From assembly GCA_950054155.1 (NCBI GenBank), contig CATLOT010000005.1, positions 79,096 through 143,095 on the forward strand: a stretch of DNA of 64,000 nt. Direction: 5' to 3'. Numbering within the stretch: position 1 is the stretch's first letter; the number at the start of each line of letters is the position of its first letter. Below the pieces are notes generated by a model. That model made no database searches, was not told the DNA's origin, and worked only from the letters and a program-made list of their open reading frames with translations. Below, piece by piece: positions 16,195-24,745 of the stretch. The DNA is from an uncultured Bacteriovoracaceae bacterium. Lineage in GTDB: Bacteria; Bdellovibrionota; Bacteriovoracia; Bacteriovoracales; Bacteriovoracaceae. Both the position numbers and the translations under genes were made by a program.

Positions 16195-17391
16195 ATGGAT
16201 CTTAACGAACGCTGTACATTCTTTTTTCAAGTCCCCCTAGGGCTTGAGCAATTGGCCTTAAAGGAACTTAATCTTAAGTTTCCGGGACTCTTTCCGGCCA
16301 AGGCCCTTAGTCATGCCCAACTTGAAGAAGGTGGCTTTACCATGGAGCTGCCCCTCAACCAGGGGCTCACTCTTAATTATTGGCTTAAAATCCCTAATCG
16401 CATCCTCTTGCGCTTTGCTCACTTCAAATGCCGTGATTTACCAAAGCTCTTTAATAAGATCAGCAAACTGCCCTGGTCGCCTTTTTTCGCAGGCCAAGAC
16501 TATACCATCAAGGTGAGCGCTAAGAAGTCACGCCTCTTTGACGAGCGTAAAATTATCAAGACAACTCGTGATGCTCTTAACAAAGTGTTGAAGGCCCAGG
16601 AACCGAAGGCCATCGCTAAGAAGCGCGTGCAAAGCTTTAAGCATTGGCATCTCTTTATTCGCTTTGAAGAGGATTGGTGTACCCTCAGTATTGATACCAG
16701 CGGAGAGCGCCTAGGACTTCGTGGCTATAAAACACGGGTGGGGGTTGCTCCGTTACGAGAGAATCTCGCCAGTGCCCTCTTCTTTTTTTGTGCCCTCTCT
16801 TTTAAAGAAGAAAATGAAGGCCTCACCAGGGCCTTGACAATTGTAGACCCCTTTTGTGGCTCTGGGACCCTTCTGTGTGAAGCGGCCCTCTTCTTTGAAC
16901 CCAATCTCTTTAGAAATTATGCCTTTGAATTCTTTGCAGGTAATGACAAGTTTCAACGACCCAGCTCATTTAGGCTGGAGCGTGAACTCTTCCTCCTGGG
17001 TTCGGATTGCAATGAGGAGCGGGTTCAAGACACTCTTACAAATATCAAAGAAGCGAGTCTTTCAACGCTCCACCACCACATCCAGGTCGGTGATCTGACG
17101 CAAAAGGAGTTTAGAAAGCGCCTCTCCCATGAAATCTTCGCCGGGGAAATTGCTCCTTGGCTTCTTAGCAACCCTCCCTATGGCAAGCGAGTGCCACAAG
17201 AGCTGAGTGCACGAGACCTTCTGGAGGAATTTAAGAGCTGGGGGCCCTTTGAGAGAATTGGCCTTTTACTCCCTCGGGAGCAGCTAGCGGGCCTCACCCC
17301 GCCAAAGGGTATCCTTCACCATGCCCATCTGGACTTTGTTCACGGTGGTGATAAAGTACGCTTCGCTATTTTTGAATGCCAAAGGCCATAG
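16195..17391 (+). CDS. THUMP-domain class I SAM-dependent RNA methyltransferase (RlmK/L-N type, COG0116)
   Basis: Encodes about 398 residues from the ATG at 16195 (MDLNERC...), chosen because FFFQVPLGLEQLALKEL is the usual start of the family; an in-frame ATG at 16156 is possible. A THUMP RNA-binding region covers about residues 50-170. The methyltransferase part has VDPFCGSGTLLCEAALFF (SAM motif I) and LLSNPPYGKRV (NPPY catalytic motif for N2-guanine methylation). The family modifies 23S rRNA or tRNA guanosines. The 3' end overlaps the convergent U32 gene by 26 bp. Confidence 0.85.
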   Translation: MDLNERCTFFFQVPLGLEQLALKELNLKFPGLFPAKALSHAQLEEGGFTMELPLNQGLTLNYWLKIPNRILLRFAHFKCRDLPKLFNKISKLPWSPFFAGQDYTIKVSAKKSRLFDERKIIKTTRDALNKVLKAQEPKAIAKKRVQSFKHWHLFIRFEEDWCTLSIDTSGERLGLRGYKTRVGVAPLRENLASALFFFCALSFKEENEGLTRALTIVDPFCGSGTLLCEAALFFEPNLFRNYAFEFFAGNDKFQRPSSFRLERELFLLGSDCNEERVQDTLTNIKEASLSTLHHHIQVGDLTQKEFRKRLSHEIFAGEIAPWLLSNPPYGKRVPQELSARDLLEEFKSWGPFERIGLLLPREQLAGLTPPKGILHHAHLDFVHGGDKVRFAIFECQRP

Positions 17392-18547
17392 TGCGAATAC
17401 TAAGCCCACCAATGTGACCTAAGAAAACGATCTCTCCCGTTTTAGCTTCTGTGAGGGCATTACCAAGGGCATCTCTCATCGCAACGACATGAAGCTCTTT
17501 TTCTCGTCCCTCAGGACTGAGAAATTTCACATGATCTCCAAGAGCTAAGGTGCGTCCGGGGGCCTTGATCAAGAGGGCGACATGCTCCTTCTTCTTCACA
17601 TCCACGACCTCACCTAAGTAACTTTCACCTCGGTCTTGTAAACGGTAATTTTTAAGCTTTTTAAAGAGAACATCCGTTTTATTGACTCGAAAGAATCCTT
17701 TGGTCACGGCGCGAGTATAGTCACTCTTGTGATTGAGAAAGTCTCCCCCCTCTTCGTAATCACGAACAAATTGATCAAAATCAATTTTGGCACTTCCTAA
17801 AATAAAATCAAGTCGCCAAGTGATGGCCTCACACCTCTTAAGGGCCTCGGTTTCATCAAAGAGAAATTGATCCTTTGTATTGAGCATAAAGGTGCCATGC
17901 TCATTTTCTATAATAGGAAAGCCCTTATGGGGACTCTCTTCACTGGTGCCAAAGACCTCATGGCGGCCATCTTGAGCTTCACCATAAAGGGGGCTCACCA
18001 ATTGGCGTGGAGTATAGAAGAGCAAGATGGGACCAAGGCCTAGTACCTCAAGTTCACAAGGAAGCTCCTCATCGAGTTCAATAAGGGTGCCGGAGGGAAG
18101 TTCAGGGCTAAGAACCATACGCTCTATATTTTCAGGCCAGAAATTATACCAGGCCTTAAGGCCCGTCGTATTGTGATTGCCCTGTTCGACGAGGAGATGG
18201 ATTTTTTTCTTAAGGCCCATTTCTTTGAGAGCATAAAGTGCTCCAGGGTCTTGCACCCTGATGGCATCAAAGAGCTCACCCTCTAAGAGCCCACTTTGTT
18301 TAAGGCGACTAAAGATACTTTGAAAGCGCGACTCCGTCATGAGGACATCCCACTGTAAAAAGAGCCTTACTCCTTGATAGTTCTTTAAACGCTCGGCCAC
18401 TTCCTTCATCTCATCTAAGGAAGTGCTAAAAAGGCGGCTAATCGTTTTAAAACCAAGGATGAAATCACAGCGACCTCCCCTTTCGAGGAAGGCAAGTGCT
18501 TTGGCGATATCTTCACTTTGATAGAGGGAGAGGCTTAGCTTTTTCAC
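17366..18547 (-). CDS. U32 peptidase-family protein, second partner
   Basis: Encodes 393 residues from a GTG that overlaps the stop of the upstream U32 gene (GTGA). The N-terminal half is barrel-like with IRVQDPGALYALKEMG, as in U32 proteins. The last 110 residues resemble the C-terminal beta-barrel of that family (DRGESYLGEVVDVKKKEHVAL). It lacks the four-cysteine cluster of its partner. Tandem U32 genes are known as trhP1/trhP2 (tRNA uridine 5-hydroxylation with prephenate) and ubiU/ubiV. Here it most likely works with the protein at 18544-19734. Confidence 0.7.
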   Translation of the reverse strand: MKKLSLSLYQSEDIAKALAFLERGGRCDFILGFKTISRLFSTSLDEMKEVAERLKNYQGVRLFLQWDVLMTESRFQSIFSRLKQSGLLEGELFDAIRVQDPGALYALKEMGLKKKIHLLVEQGNHNTTGLKAWYNFWPENIERMVLSPELPSGTLIELDEELPCELEVLGLGPILLFYTPRQLVSPLYGEAQDGRHEVFGTSEESPHKGFPIIENEHGTFMLNTKDQFLFDETEALKRCEAITWRLDFILGSAKIDFDQFVRDYEEGGDFLNHKSDYTRAVTKGFFRVNKTDVLFKKLKNYRLQDRGESYLGEVVDVKKKEHVALLIKAPGRTLALGDHVKFLSPEGREKELHVVAMRDALGNALTEAKTGEIVFLGHIGGLSIRTMAFGIQK

Positions 18548-19734
18548 TGCTTTTCCACTCGAATGATATTTAAAGCCTCAGCTTCTTTCATATACGGTAA
18601 ACGCCACAGCATTCCCGGTCGTGTACGCCTGACGGGTGCACCGCTGGCATCGACAATAGATTCAAGCTTATGGGTGAGGCCTGGCCCTTTAAAGGGCATC
18701 AGTTCCATCGTATCGCCCACTTCAAAAGCACTGCGCACTTCGGCGAGGAGGTACTGATCTTTCTTGGACTCAAGGACAATCGCGCCGACCTGGGTTTCAC
18801 TTTGTTCGTGCTGGCGCTCTTCATAGATGGAGTCTTCACCTGCTGCTTCTTTTAAACTGCCCGTAGAGTACTCTCGGTGGCTGACACGAGAGAGCTCACT
18901 CTCCCAAAAGGCAAGATCATCACTAAGGAAGTGACCATTTTCTTTGTAATATGCTAAGGCCTCGCCATAGACTTTAGAAATTGTTCCCGCGTAGTGATGA
19001 GACTTCATGCGCCCTTCAACTTTGAGAGAATCAATACCGGCGTCGATAAAGTCTTTTAAGAGGCGGATTCCCTGTAAGTCTTTTGAGCTCATAAAATGAG
19101 CATACTTCTTCTCCTCACCCTTCATCAGCGAGTATTCAAAGCGACAGCTGTGAGCGCAGCCTCCGCGATTAGAGTCACGCCCCTGGGTGTAATTTGAGAT
19201 CACACAATTTCCAGAGTAGGCCATGCACATAGAGCCGTGGACAAACATCTCTAGTTCAATATCAACTTTCTCTTTGATCCGGCGGGCTTCATCAATGGTC
19301 ACCTCACGCCCAAGAACAATTCGCTCCACTCCTTGGGCCTTCCAAAGCTTAGCGCCTGGAACGTTGAGGCAGCTCGCTTGAGTGGAAAGATGAACCACGA
19401 GATTGCTATGCTTTTTGATGGTTTCAATGACACCAAGGTCACTGACAATCACAGCATCAACTTTGAACTCTTCGAGCACCTTTAGAAATTGGGGAAGTTC
19501 CTCTAAATCCTTGTCGTGAAGAAAGCTATTAAGGACGACATAGACCACAGAGCCACGTTCATGGGCAAAGCTTACCCCTTCGGCCAACTCCTGGGGTGTG
19601 AAGTTATCCGCAGCACTTCGTAGACCAAATTTTTGGCCGCCAAGATAGACTGCGTCTGCCCCATAAGAGACAGCGACTTTTAATTTTTCAAGTGAACCTG
19701 CCGGTGAAAGCAGTTCAGGTACCCAGTGCGTCAT
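18544..19734 (-). CDS. U32 family protein, TrhP-like tRNA hydroxylation factor
   Basis: Encodes 396 residues. U32 'peptidases' of the TrhP/YegQ/YrrO type are now linked to prephenate-dependent hydroxylation of tRNA U34. The diagnostic segment is present at about residues 165-205: FVHGSMCMAYSGNCVISNY, then GRDSNRGGCAHSCRFEY, giving four cysteines able to bind a 4Fe-4S cluster. The N-terminal LLSPAGSLEKLKVAVSYGADAVYLGG is also characteristic. It is translationally coupled to the second U32 gene downstream. TrhP is preferred over UbiU because of the GRDSNRGGC-xx-SC spacing. Confidence 0.85.
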   Translation of the reverse strand: MTHWVPELLSPAGSLEKLKVAVSYGADAVYLGGQKFGLRSAADNFTPQELAEGVSFAHERGSVVYVVLNSFLHDKDLEELPQFLKVLEEFKVDAVIVSDLGVIETIKKHSNLVVHLSTQASCLNVPGAKLWKAQGVERIVLGREVTIDEARRIKEKVDIELEMFVHGSMCMAYSGNCVISNYTQGRDSNRGGCAHSCRFEYSLMKGEEKKYAHFMSSKDLQGIRLLKDFIDAGIDSLKVEGRMKSHHYAGTISKVYGEALAYYKENGHFLSDDLAFWESELSRVSHREYSTGSLKEAAGEDSIYEERQHEQSETQVGAIVLESKKDQYLLAEVRSAFEVGDTMELMPFKGPGLTHKLESIVDASGAPVRRTRPGMLWRLPYMKEAEALNIIRVEKQ

Positions 19735-19790
19735 ATTTTCCAGTTTTCCTATGGTTTTACCTAACAGAAAAGTCCTTTACAATAAACCTA

Positions 19791-20930
19791 ATGAAAAAAG
19801 TTTTCAAAATTATTGCCCTTCTTGTGGTTTTACTGATCGTTCTCGTGATTGCTTACGCAGGCTATCGTTTTGCGAGTAACACCGAAACCATCTATCCCTA
19901 TAGCTATAAACCTATTAAGGTTGACCCCCAGGAGATTAATCTCGCCCAGGAAGCTGATATCGTCCTCTTAGGCGATAGTGCTGCTCAGGATATGGGGCCT
20001 TATTTGGACCTCTTTAAAGAAAAAACACTTAGTTTCCTTAAGGAGCCACTCCAGATTTATAATTGGGGTCGTGCCGGAGAGAATTTGGCCCATACCCTTG
20101 CTAAAGTAAAGTCTCTAAAGAAAATGCCCCTGCTTTTTATTTACCATGGTGGGCTTGATGAGCTCGATCGAGCGCGCTTTAATCCTCGCTATCTCAAAAC
20201 ACTTGGAAATAATATTAAGCTCGCTCAAAATGAGAAGATCCTGAGCACGATTCTCTCTCTCCCGGTGGCCTCTCGTCTGATCTACCATCCCTATCCCCAT
20301 GTGGAACTTAATGAGCAGGCCCTCCCCTTTCCTCGCGATCTTAGCTTGGAACAAAGTTTAAAATCTCTTGAGTATCTCTATACTCTCTATCAGTGGGAGG
20401 CGATGGAGCTTACCAATTATTTGAGAAGAAAGGATGCCAATCTGTGGTTTATACCCCAGGCCTATAATCTTCTTGAGCGTCCCAGCCGTAACTGTATTGC
20501 TTCGGGTAATATTCAAATCCAAAATGTACTCAAAGATATTGAAAAGCTTCTCGATCAAAAGAGATCTAAAGAGGCCGTCAGTAAACTGCTTAAGATTATT
20601 CAAAATGAAACAGGCCATGCCGAGACTTACTATGTTCTTGGGAAGGCCTTTATTAAGGAAGGACAATATAAGAAAGCTAAGAAGGCGTTCTATCAGGCGC
20701 TCATTCTTGACTGCGATCTTAAAAGAAGTAATCCCCTCATGCTCAAGATTCTAATGGAAGAAGTGGAAAAGAAAGACTTTAAAGTTATCGACTTTAATCG
20801 TCTTGTGACTGCGAATTTAGGAAGGCGATTGATGTTTGAAGGTCTGCGTACTCCCCAGCGCCTCTACTATGAACGTCTTGTTCAAGAGCTGGTTAAAAGA
20901 TTTGAACAATTTATTCGCAATAAGGAATAA
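19791..20930 (+). CDS. membrane-anchored SGNH-hydrolase-like protein with TPR segment
   Basis: Encodes 379 residues from the ATG at 19791; the frame is open back to 19692 but that would add a non-signal-like extension. An N-terminal hydrophobic anchor covers residues 5-24. DIVLLGDSAAQDMGPYLD follows at about residue 53, matching the GDS block I of SGNH hydrolases, and YNWGRAGENL could be the block II glycine. A block V DxxH is not obvious. A TPR-like pair of helices (ETYYVLGKAFIKEGQYKKAKKAF) sits near residue 300. Catalysis is uncertain. It is 3 bp upstream of the cNMP-binding gene. Confidence 0.65.
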   Translation: MKKVFKIIALLVVLLIVLVIAYAGYRFASNTETIYPYSYKPIKVDPQEINLAQEADIVLLGDSAAQDMGPYLDLFKEKTLSFLKEPLQIYNWGRAGENLAHTLAKVKSLKKMPLLFIYHGGLDELDRARFNPRYLKTLGNNIKLAQNEKILSTILSLPVASRLIYHPYPHVELNEQALPFPRDLSLEQSLKSLEYLYTLYQWEAMELTNYLRRKDANLWFIPQAYNLLERPSRNCIASGNIQIQNVLKDIEKLLDQKRSKEAVSKLLKIIQNETGHAETYYVLGKAFIKEGQYKKAKKAFYQALILDCDLKRSNPLMLKILMEEVEKKDFKVIDFNRLVTANLGRRLMFEGLRTPQRLYYERLVQELVKRFEQFIRNKE

Positions 20931-20933
20931 CTT

Positions 20934-21437
20934 ATGAAAAAGAAGCTTACGGGTCCCCTCACGAAGTCTCTTAAGAAAGGCGAGATGATTTGTGTGGCGG
21001 GGGAGCAAAACTCTGATCTTTATATCATCCATGCTGGTAAGCTGATGGTCTTTGTGACAGATGGAACAAAGGTAACTCCTCTTGCTTATTTGGGGGAGGG
21101 AGAATATCTTGGTGAGCTTAGTTTCTTTGATCATGAACCACGAAGTGCTCATGTTATGTGTGTTGAGGATTCGACCTTAGTGCAGATTCCTGTTAGTGAA
21201 ATTAATAAGCAGTTTCCTCCTTGGCTTGTGACTATTGCTAATTCTATTACTCATAAGTTGCGTAAGAGTTCGGATCTTATTCGGCAAAAAGGGATTAGAC
21301 GTAAGAATGTGGAGTCTATTAAGCCTCTTAGTATTGAGGAGCAACGGGAGGCGTATCAAAGTCTTCAGGACTATTTGGATGATAATCCGATGATTAAGGA
21401 AGAGGCTTTGGCCTGGCAGGAGCGGGTTGGGAGTTGA
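20934..21437 (+). CDS. cyclic-nucleotide-binding (CRP-like) domain protein without HTH
   Basis: Encodes 167 residues. Residues about 10-115 form a cNMP-binding beta-barrel (SDLYIIHAGKLMVF, then GEYLGELSFFDHEPRSAHVMCVED), with the phosphate-binding cassette GELSFFDHEPRSA close to the PKA/CRP consensus. No DNA-binding HTH follows; the last 50 residues are helical. It follows the SGNH-like gene by 3 bp. It may act as a cNMP sensor binding another protein. Codon use in its 3' half shifts to T-rich, G-ending codons unlike the neighbours. Confidence 0.8.
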   Translation: MKKKLTGPLTKSLKKGEMICVAGEQNSDLYIIHAGKLMVFVTDGTKVTPLAYLGEGEYLGELSFFDHEPRSAHVMCVEDSTLVQIPVSEINKQFPPWLVTIANSITHKLRKSSDLIRQKGIRRKNVESIKPLSIEEQREAYQSLQDYLDDNPMIKEEALAWQERVGS

Positions 21438-21442
21438 CTTGG

Positions 21443-22036
21443 TTAATCGCCGTGCGGGTTTTTGGGTAGGTTTTCTTTGTATTCGCCTTTGTAGTTTATT
21501 TCGCATGTGCTGTTCTTTGACTTGCAGTTGGCAATTTCGGAGGAGATAAAAGGGAAATCGAGGATACGGCCCTCTTTGTAAATATATCTAAAGTCATCGA
21601 ACGTAAAAAAGGGGATGTGACCTCTTGATAGAATTCCGATGAGGAGATCTCCGTCTTTTTCGTATAGTTCAATGTCGTAGTCATACTTTGAGCCATTATT
21701 TCGTACATTAACAAGAGCGGCAGCTATGGAGCCGAAAGAATCATAGCAAGGATCATCTTTATTCAAAGAATTGTAATTCTTTCTTATGTCCTCTATTTCT
21801 TTAAATTTTAATCTTTCTGGACATAGTGAGGAACCAAGGTAGGTGTTGTAGCTCGCAGCAATACCTCTGATTTTGGTAACCTTCATTAAGGGGCAACTAC
21901 TCTCAAGCTCAAGATCCCAAAGGCCACCCTTACTAATTATATAAAAAGCAGTCACGTGACCAGTAAAGAAAGCCTCCGTAAAGAAGGAAGGCGCATAAGC
22001 GATGCAGATGTGCTTCTTCTTAGGAGAGGCTGACAT
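21443..22036 (-). CDS. orphan protein, unknown function
   Basis: Encodes 197 residues. No clean signal peptide is visible (MSASPKKKHICIAYAPSFF), and no Shine-Dalgarno precedes the ATG at 22036, so the true start may be internal or upstream sequence may have been lost. Six or so cysteines in the second half and paired strand-like segments suggest a small disulfide-bonded domain. It is convergent with the cNMP gene with a 5-bp gap and abuts the G-rich repeat region. It looks like accessory DNA. Confidence 0.45.
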   Translation of the reverse strand: MSASPKKKHICIAYAPSFFTEAFFTGHVTAFYIISKGGLWDLELESSCPLMKVTKIRGIAASYNTYLGSSLCPERLKFKEIEDIRKNYNSLNKDDPCYDSFGSIAAALVNVRNNGSKYDYDIELYEKDGDLLIGILSRGHIPFFTFDDFRYIYKEGRILDFPFISSEIANCKSKNSTCEINYKGEYKENLPKNPHGD

Positions 22037-22058
22037 GAGGAGTTTTATTTTAGCATGA

Positions 22059-22114
22059 TTTTTGGTTGGGGTTTGGGGGTGGCTGGTTTGGGGTGCTGTA
22101 ACTGTATTCTGTGA
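22059..22114 (+). repeat. G-rich dispersed repeat, copy 2
   Basis: Second copy of the element at 14485-14540, same strand. The identical core is GGTTTGGGGTGC-x-GTAACTGTA. It carries G-runs of four, five and four with short loops, and another run of seven G at about 22128-22134. It lies between the orphan gene and the 19-bp inverted repeat. Confidence 0.6.
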
Positions 22115-22169
22115 ACTCGTGTTTGGTGGGGGGGTCTTCTCTCACACTTTTGCCATTTTACCTCAATGA

Positions 22170-22230
22170 TCAAAGCGTCCGTCAAGGATGGGACCTGAAG
22201 GCGCGGGCGCGTCCTTGACGGACGCTTTGA
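22170..22230. repeat. 19-bp perfect inverted repeat upstream of the four-helix-bundle gene
   Basis: TCAAAGCGTCCGTCAAGGA (22170-22188) is exactly complementary to TCCTTGACGGACGCTTTGA (22212-22230), with a 23-nt GC-rich loop. Pairing continues outward (TCAATG / CATTGA) after a one-base bulge. No T-run follows, so it is not a typical terminator. It lies 49 bp before the start of the 22280 gene. Confidence 0.8.
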
Positions 22231-22279
22231 CATTGAAGTTTGGGAGCGTTGTTGTCGTTTTTTTACAAGGAGAATTTCT

Positions 22280-22588
22280 ATGATGACAAAGTTTTTGACT
22301 CTTGAGCTGGCTATTGAGTTTTATCATTTGGTTAAGAATTATAAATTTCATAATCGGGTGATGCAGGATCAATTTAATCGGGCTTTACTTAGTATTCCTC
22401 TTAATCTCAGTGAAGGAAGTGGTAAGCCTACTCATAAGGATCGGCGTAAGTTTTATTTTACGAGTTATGCTTCTCTTCGGGAGATTGAGGTTTTGTTTCG
22501 GCTTCAGGGGGAGGAGAAATTTAAAGATCAGATCGATCGATTGGCGGCTTATATTTGGAAGGTTGCCCAGAGGACGGGAGGGGCTTAG
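22280..22588 (+). CDS. four-helix-bundle protein (23S rRNA IVS / S23 type)
   Basis: Encodes 102 residues with AAGGAG upstream. The sequence LELAIEFYHLVKNYK, then QFNRALLSIPLNLSEGSGK and KFYFTSYASLREIEVLF, matches the TIGR02436-type four-helix bundle family. Members are encoded in intervening sequences of 23S rRNA in spirochaetes and elsewhere, and are related to Avd of diversity-generating retroelements. Here it stands alone in the chromosome next to a large inverted repeat and a G-rich repeat. No reverse transcriptase or rRNA is nearby. The family's biochemical role is unknown; nucleic-acid binding is suspected. Confidence 0.8.
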   Translation: MMTKFLTLELAIEFYHLVKNYKFHNRVMQDQFNRALLSIPLNLSEGSGKPTHKDRRKFYFTSYASLREIEVLFRLQGEEKFKDQIDRLAAYIWKVAQRTGGA

Positions 22589-22659
22589 TCTCCTCTCTTT
22601 ATTTTCATTCCTGCCAAAGTCGACCTGGCACTTTTTGGGTTTTGGGAGTAGAATGAGGG

Positions 22660-22962
22660 ATGGAAAAGATTTTTCTTCTTCTTTCTCTTCTCTTTTTATC
22701 GCTTGGGCCAAGTGTTAGTGATCCTTTTAAAAGCTTGGAGGAAGTTAGAGGGGATAGTCTTCATAAGGCCTTGCCTAGTGCTAGTCGCTTTGGTCAGGAG
22801 CGGCCGAGTTTTGAAATTCCCCTTGATTTTATTGCCCTGAGAAGGGAAAGCTTTTTTCGTAAGACTCTCTTTGTTGAAGGTCTTTTCTTTTCTCACTCTG
22901 CCCTTCTTCCTAAGAAGGCGCGCTTTAGTCGTCACTCCGGCCTCTCCCCTCCTCTGTCTTAA
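22660..22962 (+). CDS. small secreted protein, unknown
   Basis: Encodes 100 residues with GAGGG close before the ATG. A signal peptide covers residues 1-20 (hydrophobic IFLLLSLLFLSLG, cleavage near SVS). The mature protein is basic, with repeated RxSF/RxxSFF patterns. Neither a family nor partners are clear. It precedes the small membrane protein at 23010 by 47 bp. Confidence 0.5.
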   Translation: MEKIFLLLSLLFLSLGPSVSDPFKSLEEVRGDSLHKALPSASRFGQERPSFEIPLDFIALRRESFFRKTLFVEGLFFSHSALLPKKARFSRHSGLSPPLS

Positions 22963-23009
22963 TTAGGCCTACCAGAGAATACTTTAACTTTTTATTGTGG
23001 GAGGTTACC

Positions 23010-23114
23010 ATGAGTAACGAACCTGAACCCAGTAATACGGGTCTCTATATTATTGTAGGATTTTTCATCCTCGCTTTTATCGGCATTATTGCCCAAAGTT
23101 TTTTTAATATCTAA
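23010..23114 (+). CDS. 34-residue single-span membrane protein
   Basis: A short frame (MSNEPEPSNTG..., ending QSFFNI) with an excellent GGGAGG seven bases before the ATG. Residues 12-28 form one hydrophobic helix after a short acidic N-terminus. It is 10 bp upstream of the DUF3124 lipoprotein gene and probably cotranscribed with it. Small membrane proteins of this shape often modulate a partner; function here is unknown. Confidence 0.6.
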   Translation: MSNEPEPSNTGLYIIVGFFILAFIGIIAQSFFNI

Positions 23115-23124
23115 GGATTTGCCC

Positions 23125-23637
23125 ATGAAGTTTTTGATGCTCTCTTTCATTCTTCTCACTGGCTGCCAGGCCCAAAATAACTCTCCTGTAAAAGAGGAGG
23201 TTCCAAAGGCTACGGAGTTTAAACCAGTGTCAGTGAAAGGAGTGAGAAAACTTCATGGGCAACAACTCTATATCCCCATTTACTCAAGCCTCTATCAAAA
23301 AGATGAGAAAGACCTCATCAACCTCACAGGGGTCTTGAGCCTCAGAAATACTTCGTTTAAAAATACCATCACTTTCACCAAAGTTGATTACTATGACACC
23401 AATGGAAAGCTGATTAAACAATTTATTGATCAGCCCTTTGCTCTTGGAAAGATGTCCACTAAGGATTTTGTTATTCCCGAGCGTAGTCTTAATGGTGGGA
23501 CAGGAGCTAACTTCATTGTTGAGTGGGAGAGCGACAAATTTGTGTCCATCCCCCTTGTTGAGGCAATTATGCTAGGTACGCAAGGAACAAAAGGCTTTGC
23601 CTTTAGCTCGCGCTCACAAGAAATTGAGGCCCACTAA
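23125..23637 (+). CDS. DUF3124-family lipoprotein
   Basis: Encodes 170 residues from the ATG at 23125, which has AAGGA seven bases upstream; the frame opens earlier at 23089 but overlaps the small membrane protein. A lipoprotein signal ends in LLTGC at residues 11-15. The core QLYIPIYSSLYQKDEKD, LSLRNTSFKNTITFTKVDYYDTNGKLI and GGTGANFIVEWES is the DUF3124 pattern. It should be anchored on the periplasmic side of a membrane. Biochemical function is unknown. Confidence 0.8.
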   Translation: MKFLMLSFILLTGCQAQNNSPVKEEVPKATEFKPVSVKGVRKLHGQQLYIPIYSSLYQKDEKDLINLTGVLSLRNTSFKNTITFTKVDYYDTNGKLIKQFIDQPFALGKMSTKDFVIPERSLNGGTGANFIVEWESDKFVSIPLVEAIMLGTQGTKGFAFSSRSQEIEAH

Positions 23638-23640
23638 GCT

Positions 23641-24195
23641 TTAGAGGATTTCGCTTCTTTTGATTTCTTTAAATTCGCCCTCTTTTAAAAGGCCTAAGCG
23701 GACTTTACCAATCCCACTTCGAATAAGGCGCAAGCAAGGAAAGCCAATGGCCGCACACATGCGCCTCACCTGACGATTCTTCCCTTCAATCAGTTTCACT
23801 TCAAGCCATGAGGTGGGGATATTTTTACGCTCACGAATCGGTGGATTGCGCTCGGGAAAAGAGAAGTCCTTCATAAGGCGCGCCTGACAGGGCTTCGTTA
23901 GGTAGTCTTTGATTCTTAAACCTGTTGCCATTTTCTTGAGATCCGCGGCGGTTGGAATTCCTTCAACCTGGACCCAATAAGTTTTCTCTTTCTTTGATTT
24001 AGGATCTGTAAGGCGTTTAATGAAAGGGCCATCATTGGTAAGAAGAAGAAGGCCCTCACTATCTTTATCCAATCTTCCCGCAGCATAGACTTCCTTAGGA
24101 AGATTGAATTCACTCAGAGTACGGTCGCCCTCTTCGCCTGTAAATTGGCAGAGGACGCCGTAGGGTTTGTAAAAGAGGATATACTTAGAGGTCAA
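23641..24195 (-). CDS. 23S rRNA pseudouridine synthase, RluE-like
   Basis: Encodes 184 residues from a TTG start. It isomerises a uridine of 23S rRNA (RluE modifies U2457 in E. coli). The RsuA-family catalytic aspartate lies in AAGRLDKDSEGLLLLTNDG; the later KNRQVRRMCAAIGFPCLRLIRSGIGKVRLG is also typical. There is no S4 domain, as in RluE and unlike RluB/F. It overlaps the upstream beta-barrel gene by 11 bp. The exact target is inferred by similarity. Confidence 0.85.
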   Translation of the reverse strand: MTSKYILFYKPYGVLCQFTGEEGDRTLSEFNLPKEVYAAGRLDKDSEGLLLLTNDGPFIKRLTDPKSKKEKTYWVQVEGIPTAADLKKMATGLRIKDYLTKPCQARLMKDFSFPERNPPIRERKNIPTSWLEVKLIEGKNRQVRRMCAAIGFPCLRLIRSGIGKVRLGLLKEGEFKEIKRSEIL

Positions 24196-24745
24196 GCGGG
24201 AGACTGACGCTTAAGAAGATCTCATTGAGATCAAAATTAGGATCAAGCGAAGAAGTCGTGCTTCCTGTTTCCACTTCATCATAAGAGAAAGTACGGTACT
24301 CGACGTTAAGGCTTACAAGAGGAAGTGGAGTGAAACCAACGCCAAGGGCGTAGCCGCCACCAGAGTATTTACTAATAGGTGCGACATCATCTTCAAGATT
24401 GGCACTCACATAGTATGTCCCCCATGCACGCACTAAGAGAGGAAAATCATATCCTACGAAAACACCGAGTTGGTTCTTCTTGTAATCGCTCTTCGTTGTC
24501 GTGCCTGTCGTTTTATTTTCGGCTTCAAGCTCAAAGCTTGCCATCGAGTAGTCAATCCCCCCCATTACACCAAGCATCTGATAGCCGAGGCGAGCACCAT
24601 ATTGAGGCGTATTATAAGAGTAATCAAAATTACCACGATCGCCTGAACCGATGCCATAACCAAGATACGGCTCAAGTAAGACACCCGCGTGGGCTGATTG
24701 AGAAATTAAGAGAATTAAAAAGAGTAGTGATTTAGTCAAACGCAT
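24185..24745 (-). CDS. outer-membrane beta-barrel protein, about eight strands
   Basis: Encodes 186 residues. A signal peptide ends after SAHA near residue 20. The mature protein, VLLEPYLGYGIGSGDR onward, alternates polar and apolar residues in about eight strands with Tyr/Gly-rich turns, as in OmpW/OmpX-like or OMP_b-brl barrels. The C-terminus is SLPLDL without the classical aromatic end. It is followed by rluE with an overlap. Function unknown. Confidence 0.7.
   Translation of the reverse strand: MRLTKSLLFLILLISQSAHAGVLLEPYLGYGIGSGDRGNFDYSYNTPQYGARLGYQMLGVMGGIDYSMASFELEAENKTTGTTTKSDYKKNQLGVFVGYDFPLLVRAWGTYYVSANLEDDVAPISKYSGGGYALGVGFTPLPLVSLNVEYRTFSYDEVETGSTTSSLDPNFDLNEIFLSVSLPLDL

Noticed and set aside
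22045..22372. Minus-strand frames over the G-rich repeat and 19-bp inverted repeat
   Set aside because: Low-complexity, proline- and lysine-rich translations produced by the repeats; no start signals.
22280..22588. Diversity-generating retroelement around the Avd-like four-helix bundle
   Set aside because: No reverse transcriptase, template repeat or variable repeat is visible nearby.
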